Shown: piece by piece, positions 23,506 through 31,768 of the stretch
How the letters are laid out: each line of letters begins with the position of its first letter
Numbering within the stretch: the stretch's first letter is position 1
NCBI RefSeq assembly: GCF_000949295.1
Contig: NZ_JXYS01000017.1
Coordinates: forward strand, 1-34,687
DNA length: 34,687 nucleotides
Reading direction: 5' to 3'
Source: Acidithrix ferrooxidans
GTDB taxonomy: Bacteria; Actinomycetota; Acidimicrobiia; Acidimicrobiales; Acidimicrobiaceae
The notes under the pieces: model-generated
The model's input: the letters and a program-made list of their open reading frames with translations, nothing else
What the model was told of the DNA's origin: nothing
Databases searched by the model: none
Program-made: the position numbers and the translations under genes

Positions 23506-25311
23506 TTATCCGGCTGCGGTAGTGGTCGTAGTGGTTGCTGGAGCTGCGGTAGTGGTCGTAGTGGCTGCTGTGGTTGTAGTTGACGTCGTTGTAGCTGGGC
23601 TTCCCGGCCCAGTTGAAACCACAATATCCACGCTTGAGTTCGGCGCCACAGCGGTTCCTGCCGGTGGATTTGTTGAGATCACGTCGCCATTTGGAACCGA
23701 ATTGGAAGATTGATTGGTTGTATTCCCAAGGGATAGACCAGCAGTTCCAAGAGCGTTAGCTGCTTGTGCAGAAGGCTTACCAGTCACATCTGGGACACTA
23801 ATGGTCGATGGACCATTAGATACCGTCAAAGTAACCGTTGATCCGGCTGGCACCTTAGAGGCTCCAGTAGGGTTCTGTTTAATTACCGTCCCGTTAGGGC
23901 TAGATGAATTTACATATGTTGTAGTGATTGAAAAGCCAAGGGGTACCAACTGAGATTCTGCATTGCCAATCGTCTGATTGGTCACATTTGGCAACGTTAC
24001 TAAGGCTGCCCCTGAAGAAACCTGTATTGAGACGCTGGTCCCACTCGAAACTGATGAACCAGCCACCGGAGATTGAGAGAGCACGGTTCCAGATGGCACC
24101 GAACTTGACTGTTGGTAGTTTATTTTAAAGCGCAGGTGCGACGCTCCAAGAGAAGTCGTTGCGCTAGAAAGCGTATCACCTACCACACTAGGAACCGATA
24201 CCGAAGCAAGGGTTGTATTAGTGGTAGAGGGGTTATTGCTCTTATGGCCTTGAACCAACCTAAACAAAAAGAAAAAAAGGCCAAGGACAATGATCGCTGC
24301 CAAAATGGCTACCACCGTCCCTGTATTTTCTCTCCTTCTCTTTGGCGGAGCCGGAATTACAGGAATTATGGTCGTTCGTTCAGCCTCATTCGAGGCCATC
24401 ATAGTTGTTTGAGAGTAACCTGAAACCTCAGACATCACCGTAGTGGTATCGCCATAGTCAGGCATAACTCGATCTCGTGCCGCATCGACAGGACGCCCTT
24501 GGATAAACCTAAGCAAATCAGCTCGAAAATCCTGAGCCGTCTCGTATCTATCATTAGGGACTTTGGCTAAGGCTTTATCAATTATCGCTACCAAAGCAGC
24601 CGGAGTCTCACTCCGCAGTCTTGACACCGACGGAGTGGGCTCATTGACTTGCTTCATCGCCACAGAAACGGTCGAATCACCGCTAAATGGCGGCTTGCCA
24701 ATGACCATTTCAAATAGAACTACCCCAAGTGAATAAACATCGCTGCGGCCATCTAGAACCTTACCTTCGGCCTGCTCTGGAGATATATAAGTCGCTGTCC
24801 CCATGACAGATCCGGTCTGAGTTAGATCTTCATTGGCACTCTGGGCTCGAGCGATCCCAAAATCAGTTACCTTTATGTGACCATCCGAGGTAATTAGAAC
24901 ATTTCCGGGCTTGATATCTCTATGAACCACACCATGGCGATGGGCATAGCTAAGCGCGGAAGCGACATCCGCAGCGATAGCTGCAGCATAATCAAACGAA
25001 AGCGTACCGCTCTTTCTGATCAAAGATCCGAGCGTTTCTCCTTCAATCAACTCCATGACTATGAAATAGGAGTTCTCGCTGCGCCCCCAGTCAAAGACTG
25101 AGACAATGTTTGGATGGCTAAGATTCGCTGCGGCTGTTGCTTCACGTCGAAACCGCTCCACAAACGCACTAGACGTACTCAACTCCGGAAATAAGACCTT
25201 AAGGGCAACCAAACGATCTAGTAGCAGGTCGCGGGCACGAAAAACGTCTGCCATTCCTCCACGGGCAATCTTGTCGACGATCTCGTATCGACTTCCATAA
25301 GGCTGAGCCAC
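23506..25311 (-). CDS. pknB: Ser/Thr protein kinase with three PASTA domains (PknB)
   Basis: A 601-residue membrane kinase controlling wall growth and division. The cytoplasmic kinase domain (about 9-270) has the glycine loop IARGGMADVF, Lys38 (VALKVL), HRD at 130-132, DFG at 150-152 and the activation segment MGTATYISPEQAEG. A juxtamembrane linker rich in Thr leads to one helix (331-351). Three PASTA domains outside the membrane (about 371-434, 438-500, 504-568) bind muropeptides or lipid II; mycobacterial PknB has four. A low-complexity Thr/Ala tail ends the protein, encoded by a repetitive tract near 23515-23590. The start is GTG at 25311, 8 bp after pbpA. There is no second kinase (PknA) in the cluster. 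Confidence 0.95.
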   Translation of the reverse strand: MAQPYGSRYEIVDKIARGGMADVFRARDLLLDRLVALKVLFPELSTSSAFVERFRREATAAANLSHPNIVSVFDWGRSENSYFIVMELIEGETLGSLIRKSGTLSFDYAAAIAADVASALSYAHRHGVVHRDIKPGNVLITSDGHIKVTDFGIARAQSANEDLTQTGSVMGTATYISPEQAEGKVLDGRSDVYSLGVVLFEMVIGKPPFSGDSTVSVAMKQVNEPTPSVSRLRSETPAALVAIIDKALAKVPNDRYETAQDFRADLLRFIQGRPVDAARDRVMPDYGDTTTVMSEVSGYSQTTMMASNEAERTTIIPVIPAPPKRRRENTGTVVAILAAIIVLGLFFFLFRLVQGHKSNNPSTTNTTLASVSVPSVVGDTLSSATTSLGASHLRFKINYQQSSSVPSGTVLSQSPVAGSSVSSGTSVSIQVSSGAALVTLPNVTNQTIGNAESQLVPLGFSITTTYVNSSSPNGTVIKQNPTGASKVPAGSTVTLTVSNGPSTISVPDVTGKPSAQAANALGTAGLSLGNTTNQSSNSVPNGDVISTNPPAGTAVAPNSSVDIVVSTGPGSPATTTSTTTTAATTTTTAAPATTTTTTAAG

Positions 25312-25319
25312 TTTTCTGT

Positions 25320-26810
25320 TTACCCTCCAACTACCGAACTGGTATTAACAGCTGCACTTAACATAGCCTTGACTACTGGTCCCGCGTATTGAGCACCAGT
25401 TGAATTCGAACTCATACCTGGTTGTGCGGGAACGACCACCGCGACGGCTATCGTCGGGTGATTAGCTGGAGCAAATGCAACCATCCAATTATCGTTTCCA
25501 TTTGGACTTGACTGGTTCGAAGCCAACAAGTTTAGCTGAGCCGTCCCAGTTTTAGCCGCAATTGCAACACCGGGTATTGCAATTCCACCGGCTGTTCCAA
25601 ATCGAACCACGCCTTCCATTAGCGAAGTAACCTTGGCGGCTGTCGCGGCCGAGGTGGCTACCAACCACGGATGATTTTGATATTTCTTGACAACGTTTGC
25701 TTGCGGACCAGTAATCTCACTCATCAAATGCGGCGCCATAATTACACCATGATTAGCTATGCCAGCAGTTGCCAACGCCATCTCAAGTGGAGTAGCTGCC
25801 ACGTCATACTGACCGATCGCTGAATAGGCTAGCGTCGGTAACCTGGTGGAAAAAGATGCTGCCGAAGGAAAGGTAGCCGATGCTACTCCATAGAGATCAA
25901 GGGGCGGTGTTTGATTAAAACCAAATGACTTCGCTTCACTTGCCAGAGAAGAAGCACCTAGGTCTAATCCGATCTGGCCGAAGCCGGTATCACATGAAAC
26001 CGCCAACAAGATTCCAATTTGGCCACCGCAGACTTCATAGGCATAGTTATGGAGTCGATTAGTAGTGTCTGGAAGAGCAATCGAACTTACATGGGGATAA
26101 GACTTGACGGCAAGAGATGGATTGTGATCGTAAACCGCTGATGAAGTTACAATTTTGAAAGTTGACCCTGGAGGATATCTACGTCGATAGGCTCGGGCGA
26201 GCATAGGTTGGCTGGGATCTTTAATATAGCTATTCCAAGCTTTCGTCTCGGTCGTTCCAGAGTGCGACGAAAGCAGATTGGGATTATACGATGGATTCGA
26301 ATACATCGCTAATATCGCACCCGTAGATGGATCAATCGCAATAACAGCTCCGCGCAACTTACCCAGAGCGCTAGCGGCCACGCTTTGGAGCTTTGAAGAG
26401 ATAGTTAAGGTGACATTATCGGGAGCTGTCGTTGGATTTAACAGAGATGACAAAGAGTTAGGCGTTACACTATGAGGCGTTAGGTAGGAGTTGTAATATG
26501 CTTCAATTCCATCTTTTCCGTACAGAATTGAATCATAACCACTGATATCGGCATAGAGTGGCCCGTTGGGGTACTGTCGTTGATATTTATAGACGTCAGT
26601 AGATTTAACTGTATCAGCCACGACGGCACCATCTGCGGTGAGAATTGCACCCCGGTTTTGTGAAAATTGAGTTGTTATATTTCTAGAATTTCCTGGAGCG
26701 TTAGCTAGAGAGCTTGCATCCAAAAATTGAATTCTATTCAACTGAACAAATAGACCCAGAAACAAGACCATTAAGAAGATTCCAAGAAGGCGAATTCTGC
26801 GCTCCATCAT
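25320..26810 (-). CDS. pbpA: Class B penicillin-binding protein (PbpA)
   Basis: A 496-residue transpeptidase that cross-links peptidoglycan outside the membrane. One N-terminal helix (LLGIFLMVLFLGLFVQL) anchors it, followed by a dimerisation-type region with NRGAILTADGAVVAD. The transpeptidase motifs are STFK at 216-219 (catalytic Ser216) and KTG at 420-422. The second motif, normally SxN (SCNTAF in this family), reads SCD at 272-274, an unusual substitution. The start overlaps the pstP stop as ATGA, and GGAGG abuts the first ATG, so the second ATG (26807) may be the real start. It lies between phosphatase and kinase genes, as in other actinobacteria, but the neighbouring rodA found there is missing. 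Confidence 0.93.
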   Translation of the reverse strand: MMERRIRLLGIFLMVLFLGLFVQLNRIQFLDASSLANAPGNSRNITTQFSQNRGAILTADGAVVADTVKSTDVYKYQRQYPNGPLYADISGYDSILYGKDGIEAYYNSYLTPHSVTPNSLSSLLNPTTAPDNVTLTISSKLQSVAASALGKLRGAVIAIDPSTGAILAMYSNPSYNPNLLSSHSGTTETKAWNSYIKDPSQPMLARAYRRRYPPGSTFKIVTSSAVYDHNPSLAVKSYPHVSSIALPDTTNRLHNYAYEVCGGQIGILLAVSCDTGFGQIGLDLGASSLASEAKSFGFNQTPPLDLYGVASATFPSAASFSTRLPTLAYSAIGQYDVAATPLEMALATAGIANHGVIMAPHLMSEITGPQANVVKKYQNHPWLVATSAATAAKVTSLMEGVVRFGTAGGIAIPGVAIAAKTGTAQLNLLASNQSSPNGNDNWMVAFAPANHPTIAVAVVVPAQPGMSSNSTGAQYAGPVVKAMLSAAVNTSSVVGG

Positions 26811-28081
26811 CCTCCTCCGCTAACCAATGTCGGAGTAGTTGAGGAAAGAGTTGAAGTCGTGGCGGAATAACTCCTAACCTGGGAGGTCAAATTACTGATA
26901 TAGTTTCGCGCAGCCGAGAGAGAGGTCTCTGCCACACCGGCCTTTATTTGGACTACATACGAATTGGGCAAGGCGTTCAGTTTGATCTTTTCAACCTCAA
27001 CCACCTTTGGCTTGAACCACAAAATTCCCCCGGGACGACCTTGATAGATCACAACATTAGAGGTATTGGAAGCACCGACAAAATAACTTCCGTTCACATA
27101 GGAGTTGATGCCATAGGCTCCAACCCCCAGAATGACCAAAAGTAGGATTAAAAAAGCAGCAATCCTAAGGTACATCCCAGATTTATGAAACTCCGACTTA
27201 GATATCGGAATTGGGATAGATTGCAACATTGGACCACGAAGAGATGCGTCCTCGCCTTCGATCTTTACCACATGAGGAGCAAAACGTATCAGCGGCGAAG
27301 CGGCCACTCCTTGACTGTGAGTCTCTAGATCGCGAATCGACTCGTCGCCAATTGGTGCCAACGCAACAACGACAGCGGAGGCGTTATCTACGCCCCCAGC
27401 CAAAACAGCTGCCTCGACAACCTTAGATGCTCCGTCTTGAGCGGATTTGGATCTACGCAAAATTTCTGCGATCTCCAAATCACCTAACTCATTGGTCACC
27501 CCATCCGAACACAAAATAACCTGGTCTCCTGGGTCTAGATGTATCTCCCAGAGATCTGGCCCAACGGTCTCATCTACCCCCACGACCTTAGTCAAGACGT
27601 GACGCGACCTCGAGTGGGCGACTTCATCCTCGCTCATTCGACCGGCACGCATCATCTCTTCAACCCAAGAGTGATCCACGGTCAACTGAGTTATTTCACC
27701 TTTTCTCAAGAGATAGGCCCGCGAGTCGCCAACATTTAGCAGATATGCCTTGCGGGGACTCTTTTCCCCTTGGATTTCCTCCAAGACGAGGCTAACGAAA
27801 GTTGTGCCCATGCCATGGAGGTCGGGGTTGGCCATACCCATCGTAAAAACCATCTCATTTGCATAAAAGAGAGCGCTCTGGATTGCGTCAGAGTCCAGTT
27901 CACTTTGGTTCACTCTCTCAGTAAAGGCGTCGACTGCTATTCGGGCTGCGGTCTCGCCACCATTGGCTCCACCCATACCATCGGCCACTATAAAGATCGA
28001 ACCATCAGCAAAGACATGGTCCTGGTTGTCTCGTCTGACTTTTCCAGTGTTGGTAGCACTACCCCAATCCACAAGGGCCAT
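26807..28081 (-). CDS. pstP: PP2C-family Ser/Thr phosphatase (PstP)
   Basis: A 424-residue membrane phosphatase that reverses PknB-type phosphorylation. The PP2C domain (about 1-235) shows the metal-binding motifs RRDNQDHVF, FIVADGMGGANGG, GMGTTFVSLVL, LLNVGDSRAYLL, ILCSDGVTNEL and GGVDNASAVVVA. A linker leads to one membrane helix (YLRIAAFLILLLVILGVGAY) and an extracellular tail of about 95 residues ending in a Ser/Thr-rich segment. The gene overlaps fhaB by 1 bp (TGATG) and pbpA by 4 bp, so coupling along the operon is strong. All metal ligands appear intact. Confidence 0.94.
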   Translation of the reverse strand: MALVDWGSATNTGKVRRDNQDHVFADGSIFIVADGMGGANGGETAARIAVDAFTERVNQSELDSDAIQSALFYANEMVFTMGMANPDLHGMGTTFVSLVLEEIQGEKSPRKAYLLNVGDSRAYLLRKGEITQLTVDHSWVEEMMRAGRMSEDEVAHSRSRHVLTKVVGVDETVGPDLWEIHLDPGDQVILCSDGVTNELGDLEIAEILRRSKSAQDGASKVVEAAVLAGGVDNASAVVVALAPIGDESIRDLETHSQGVAASPLIRFAPHVVKIEGEDASLRGPMLQSIPIPISKSEFHKSGMYLRIAAFLILLLVILGVGAYGINSYVNGSYFVGASNTSNVVIYQGRPGGILWFKPKVVEVEKIKLNALPNSYVVQIKAGVAETSLSAARNYISNLTSQVRSYSATTSTLSSTTPTLVSGGG

Positions 28082-28614
28082 CAGATCACTTCCATGCTAG
28101 AGTGACCAATCGAGATTCGATCTCCCTTGGAAAGGGGCCTTGGAGTGTTGATCCGACCGGAGTTTACAAAGGTACCATTGGTTGAACCCAAATCCTCGAC
28201 ATAGAGGACGTCGTTGTCTACCCACATTCGAGCGTGCACAGACGAACCAAATTCATCGTCCCCCAAAGAGATCGTGCATCCACTGGAACGACCAATTGTC
28301 GTCAATCCGTTGATATCGAAGATAAGATCTTCCCCAACACCGTCTCTTTTAAACTTCACTTGAAATCCGCTTTTTGCTTGTGACCTTCGTTTTGATCCAG
28401 ATCTTCCCGATGAAGACGAAGTTACAGTTTTCTTAGCTTGATTGGTCTCACCACCGCCTTGTGATAAAACTTCAAATTCGCTCTGTGACTTCTCCTTCCT
28501 TTGTAGATCATTTGTTCTGATTTGAACCCAAACCGCCCTTATAACTCTTAGAAAAAAGAGCCATATAAGGGCAATTAAAACATACTTAAATAGATCCAGC
28601 AGCCCTATCGGCAT
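28081..28614 (-). CDS. fhaB: Membrane-anchored FHA-domain protein (FhaB/FipA type)
   Basis: 177 residues: an N-terminal membrane helix (YVLIALIWLFFLRVIRAVW), a basic Ser/Lys-rich linker (about 35-85) and a C-terminal FHA domain. FHA landmarks are LTTIGRSSGC, SSVHARMWV and DLGSTNGTFVN, the phosphothreonine-binding surface. FHA proteins here read phosphorylation by PknB and connect it to the division machinery. The gene starts 3 bp after fhaA and overlaps pstP by 1 bp. The ribosome binding site is poor, consistent with coupling to fhaA translation. Confidence 0.9.
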   Translation of the reverse strand: MPIGLLDLFKYVLIALIWLFFLRVIRAVWVQIRTNDLQRKEKSQSEFEVLSQGGGETNQAKKTVTSSSSGRSGSKRRSQAKSGFQVKFKRDGVGEDLIFDINGLTTIGRSSGCTISLGDDEFGSSVHARMWVDNDVLYVEDLGSTNGTFVNSGRINTPRPLSKGDRISIGHSSMEVI

Positions 28615-28617
28615 AGG

Positions 28618-29295
28618 TTATTGACGTCCAATTTTAATTCGAACCACTCCGAACTCTATAACATCCCCATCATCTACGGATATCTGGGAAATTCGCCGTC
28701 CATTAACTTTAGTACCATTTGTCGATTCGAGATCTCTAAGCGTCACTACCCCATCCTTATTCAGGGATATCTCCGCATGATTTCGAGATATCTTAGGATC
28801 ATCGATTACTACCGCACAAGAAGGAAGACGCCCTACGGTGATAGTTTTTTCCGTGATCGGCACCCTAAGTCCGTTGGGCATTTCAAGATATAAGTGACCT
28901 AAATAATCTGGATCTTCTATGTATCTTGACTCAATTGCAAATGTACCCCGAGGAAGGTCTTCGTCAATTTCAATTCTCAATGCCGGGAAACCGACGAACT
29001 TATATCTATGTTCTTTAGCAGTCTGTTGAACCAGTGCAAGCAATTCGGAGTTGAGAGCAGTCGCGATATCGGAGAGGCTATGCCAATCCGAAGAACTCAA
29101 CGCAACTAAATAATCATTTGGAACAAGGGGTCCGCGCACGCCAATGCGCTTTTCGAGTTCCATATGGCGCGAAAGCTTCTTGCCAATCTCAGATGGTTGG
29201 ATGCCCTTTCGTGAAAAGCGTCCAAAGGCCCCTTCCACTAAATGTTCGAGCCTATTTTCAATATCGTTTAGCCCCACGGCTATATGATAGTTCAT
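28618..29295 (-). CDS. fhaA: FhaA-type protein (DUF3662 plus FHA domain)
   Basis: 225 residues. The N-terminal DUF3662 region reads DIENRLEHLVEGAFGRFSRK, then GIQPSEIGKKLSRHMELEKR, the part that contacts membrane-linked partners in homologues. A C-terminal FHA domain has ITVGRLPSCAVVIDD, ISRNHAEISL and DLESTNGTKVNGRRI. The mycobacterial protein has a long disordered linker between these domains; here it is very short, so this is a compact version. In mycobacteria FhaA binds phosphorylated MviN/MurJ and restrains wall synthesis. It is the first gene of the operon. The ATG at 29295 lacks a good ribosome binding site, and a GTG at 29277 is an alternative. Confidence 0.9.
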   Translation of the reverse strand: MNYHIAVGLNDIENRLEHLVEGAFGRFSRKGIQPSEIGKKLSRHMELEKRIGVRGPLVPNDYLVALSSSDWHSLSDIATALNSELLALVQQTAKEHRYKFVGFPALRIEIDEDLPRGTFAIESRYIEDPDYLGHLYLEMPNGLRVPITEKTITVGRLPSCAVVIDDPKISRNHAEISLNKDGVVTLRDLESTNGTKVNGRRISQISVDDGDVIEFGVVRIKIGRQ

Positions 29296-29605
29296 AATTA
29301 CAATGACGCCATTTAGTGCAAGATAATACCTGATACTTTGCGAATGATTACTTAATTAGCCCTCATTTATCTAGAGATCTCCTATTAGCCCATAGAGCCT
29401 GTAATCCTCCCGCGATTCCCAAGCGTTCGGGTCTCATCCCAAAAGACTTAAATGTGCTCGCCTTAATCCCTAGCCTGGGAATGAGTTATCTCATAGCATC
29501 TCTATAGAGACAACCAAAGATGAACCTTCGTTTGATAATTGCCAGAGTGAAATGACCACCTGGAATTTGAGGCAAACCTATAATCTTTACAAGTGAAATG
29601 AAATA
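29296..29605. other. Divergent promoter region between fhaA operon and acetyltransferase gene
   Basis: 310 bp upstream of both fhaA (minus) and the acetyltransferase (plus). It contains a perfect 12-bp palindrome, TCTCTATAGAGA at 29499-29510, and a hairpin ATGAG/CTCAT at 29481-29494. Promoters for the kinase operon should lie here, but no reliable -10/-35 pair was assigned. Confidence 0.5.
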
Positions 29606-30229
29606 GTGACGCCAATGACATGCTCCGCCAATCACGACAAAGTCTCTAAAATGACCCTCGTAGTGCCATCTATCGGGCGATTCCCAAGTTACCTGGGCGC
29701 TGTCGATCGCGGATGGGATGGAGAAAAGACCCTTTTTCGCTCATCCAAGGATCTAGTTATCCTGGCGGAACGGGATCCAAACTTAGTGCTTGCCAAAATG
29801 GCTGATCGCTCCAAAGAAGGAGTTCGCTATAACGAAGATGGAAGCACTAGTGCAAGAGCTCCCGCACTTCATCGGTGGATGTGGGATAGAGAATTTGTAG
29901 GGAGAATCACTCTCCGCCTGCCAACTGTTGGCTATGAGGAGTTGCTGCATCAAATAGGCCACATTGGCTATGAAACGATGGAGTGGAAACGAGGTCAAGG
30001 TTATGCAACAAAAGCTCTTTTCCTGATGCTAAATGTGGCTTCCAAAGAGGGGATGACCAACGTGGAATTAGTGACAAAGACCAACAACATCGCTTCGCAG
30101 CGTGTCGTTACAAATAACGGCGGAATACTTATTGAAGAGTTCAACGAGTCGAAGCGTCTTGGCGGTGGAAAAGTATTTCGTTGGCGGATCGACCTCTCGG
30201 AAAGTCCTAGTATCTCCACGAGTGATTGA
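29606..30229 (+). CDS. GNAT-family acetyltransferase (COG3981-like)
   Basis: A protein of up to 207 residues with the predicted-acetyltransferase pattern: LVVPSIGRFPSYLGAVDRGW near the start, FVGRITLRLP, then the acetyl-CoA loop in MEWKRGQGYATKALFLML (RGxGYA), and VTKTNNIASQRVVTNNGGIL. The C-terminal RLGGGKVFRWRIDL is also typical. The substrate is unknown. The start is uncertain: GTG at 29606 gives the longest frame, but homology begins near residue 16, so ATG at 29651 is credible; none has a good ribosome binding site. It is isolated and followed by a long gene-free stretch. Confidence 0.82.
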   Translation: MTPMTCSANHDKVSKMTLVVPSIGRFPSYLGAVDRGWDGEKTLFRSSKDLVILAERDPNLVLAKMADRSKEGVRYNEDGSTSARAPALHRWMWDREFVGRITLRLPTVGYEELLHQIGHIGYETMEWKRGQGYATKALFLMLNVASKEGMTNVELVTKTNNIASQRVVTNNGGILIEEFNESKRLGGGKVFRWRIDLSESPSISTSD

Positions 30230-31191
30230 AGAAATTTACAAACTTCTATTTGGCTAACGCCCCAATAAACCGCAAAGGGCCGAACTTAACTTCGGCGACA
30301 AAGACCAACCAAATCATACAATGAGGTCATCTAAATCGCCGAATTGAACCCAAAAGAGTCGTGGTCCCAATTACGAAGTAGTGTCGGTAGAACATCGCTT
30401 TCCCTGTTGGTCATGGCCCCTATCCACCTAGGTGAGACCACTTGAAGATCAACAATACTTACAGAACGACAAAACAGCGGCGTCAAAGTTGCTAGTGATC
30501 TCTTAGCTGGGAGTCAAAGTTGCCTAGTCGCCAAGTGCGATCGGAGGAGCTAAATCGGTAAATCCAGATTAGCGACTTTAGATCGCCAACCTAATATATC
30601 GATCATGCACCGAGGTCGAACTCTTCACCGGTTCGAACACAGCATAAAAGCAACGAATATCTGCCTCAAAGAAAAAGACAATAAAGATATATCAGGCGGA
30701 CTTCCCTCAGAGCTCGAGATTGCCAACGTGTAGTGCTTAGTGTCGTTTCTTGTGGCATCGATATAAAATCCTATGGGGGATTAGTCAACTATAGTAAAAT
30801 CCAAGCTAAGAGAGTAAGCCTTTGTGGCGCCCGTGCGAAAAGAATCACACGTCTTAATGCACGCTGAACTCTAAGCGACTATTTCCACTAATACGACGCC
30901 ATTAGATCAACAGAGGCGTCAACGAAAAGCCGCCCCTACAACGAAGGGATCCTAGTGAATATGGCAAAATTTATAAGCTATCATTCGCGCTATGGTCCAA
31001 GAGGCATGGCCGTACGACTAGTGACGACACCTTCTTGGCGCTACCTTATTTAGGTGGTTTTAGTTCCTTGATCAAACACCCAGTAAGCGCCAGACATCAG
31101 GCGCCGTCCAGGCTCGGGGCATAGGAGAGCTACCCAAGCATCACCAAAGAGCAAACCTCTCCGAGTGGGTAGTGAGAGACGTAAGCGTCAA
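30230..31191. other. About 960 bp without a recognisable gene
   Basis: No open frame of useful length occurs on either strand. Visible elements are a repeated GTCAAAGTTGC (near 30482 and 30513), a perfect CACCTAGGTG palindrome at 30425-30434 inside a TGGTC/GACCA inverted repeat, and a cluster of stems at 31036-31189 described separately. The base composition resembles the neighbours. It may be decayed sequence, an RNA locus, or both. Confidence 0.6.
31036..31189 (-). other. Cluster of nested inverted repeats next to tRNA-Leu
   Basis: TGGCGCT (31036-31042) pairs with AGCGCCA (31086-31092); CTACCCA (31130-31136) pairs with TGGGTAG (31166-31172), enclosing AGAG/CTCT; and GACG/CGTC forms a four-loop hairpin at 31178-31189. 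All lie directly downstream of tRNA-Leu on the minus strand. They resemble a structured transcript, but no known RNA family (SRP RNA, RNase P RNA, tmRNA) was recognised. Strand is assumed from the tRNA. Confidence 0.3.
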
Positions 31192-31278
31192 TGGTGGGCG
31201 AAGGGGGACTTGAACCCCCACGTCCTTTCGGACACAGGAACCTGAATCCTGCGCGTCTGCCTATTCCGCCACTCGCCC
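31192..31278 (-). tRNA. tRNA-Leu (anticodon CAG)
   Basis: An 87-nt class II tRNA on the minus strand. The acceptor GGGCGAG pairs with TTCGCCC, with discriminator A and encoded CCA. The anticodon stem CAGGA/TCCTG encloses loop TTCAGGT, giving CAG, which reads CUG. A long variable arm with GTCC/GGAC and the T-arm GGGGGTTCAAGTCCCCC confirm leucine identity. Confidence 0.95.
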
Positions 31279-31512
31279 AACTCAACAAAACATGTTAGTT
31301 CCTATCTGGTCCCACTTGCGCACGCCACGATGGCAGATTCCTTTTATCGTAAAAATTCTTTCAGATAGATGCGACGAGAAAGACTAAAATAACGAGCGCA
31401 CTTTTGCAAAACTAGGTCAAAGAGCTAGAAAACTTCATAGATAAACGATTCTCCGTACTACGGGTATCCCTTTGACGGAAATCTCTAAAAAGACTAGGCA
31501 GGGAGGAGAAAG

Positions 31513-31604
31513 TGGCGGAGAGGGAGGGATTTGAACCCTCGGACCCAGTTTCCCGGGTCAACTCATTAGCAGTGAGACCCATTCGACCACTCTGGCACCT
31601 CTCC
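31513..31604 (-). tRNA. tRNA-Ser (anticodon GCU)
   Basis: A 92-nt class II tRNA on the minus strand. The acceptor GGAGAGG pairs with CCTCTCC, followed by G and encoded CCA. The anticodon loop CTGCTAA between CTCA and TGAG gives GCT, reading AGC and AGU. The variable arm GACCCGGGAAACTGGGTC and the T-arm GAGGGTTCAAATCCCTC are clear. It is 234 bp upstream of tRNA-Leu on the same strand. Confidence 0.95.
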
Positions 31605-31768
31605 AAGCCAACTAAAAGTTTAGTAGGTTTTTTCCTAGGTTGTGAAGCCTCTTTAGTCAAAATCGCAATGATATACATTATCTTCTTTCACAATTGGCGA
31701 ATTTGCCAACTAAGATCACCGAAGGTATTGCAGACCCATAAGCATAAAAGCAAGCTTGAAAGGCCAAA

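Noticed and set aside
23522-24128. Val- and Lys-rich plus-strand frames across the pknB PASTA region
   Set aside because: They are antisense shadows of repetitive codons in pknB, with no independent support.
31020-31190. SRP RNA, RNase P RNA or tmRNA
   Set aside because: The conserved cores (the GGAAGCAGC-type SRP loop, the GAGGAAAGTCC RNase P segment, the tRNA-like ends of tmRNA) are not present.
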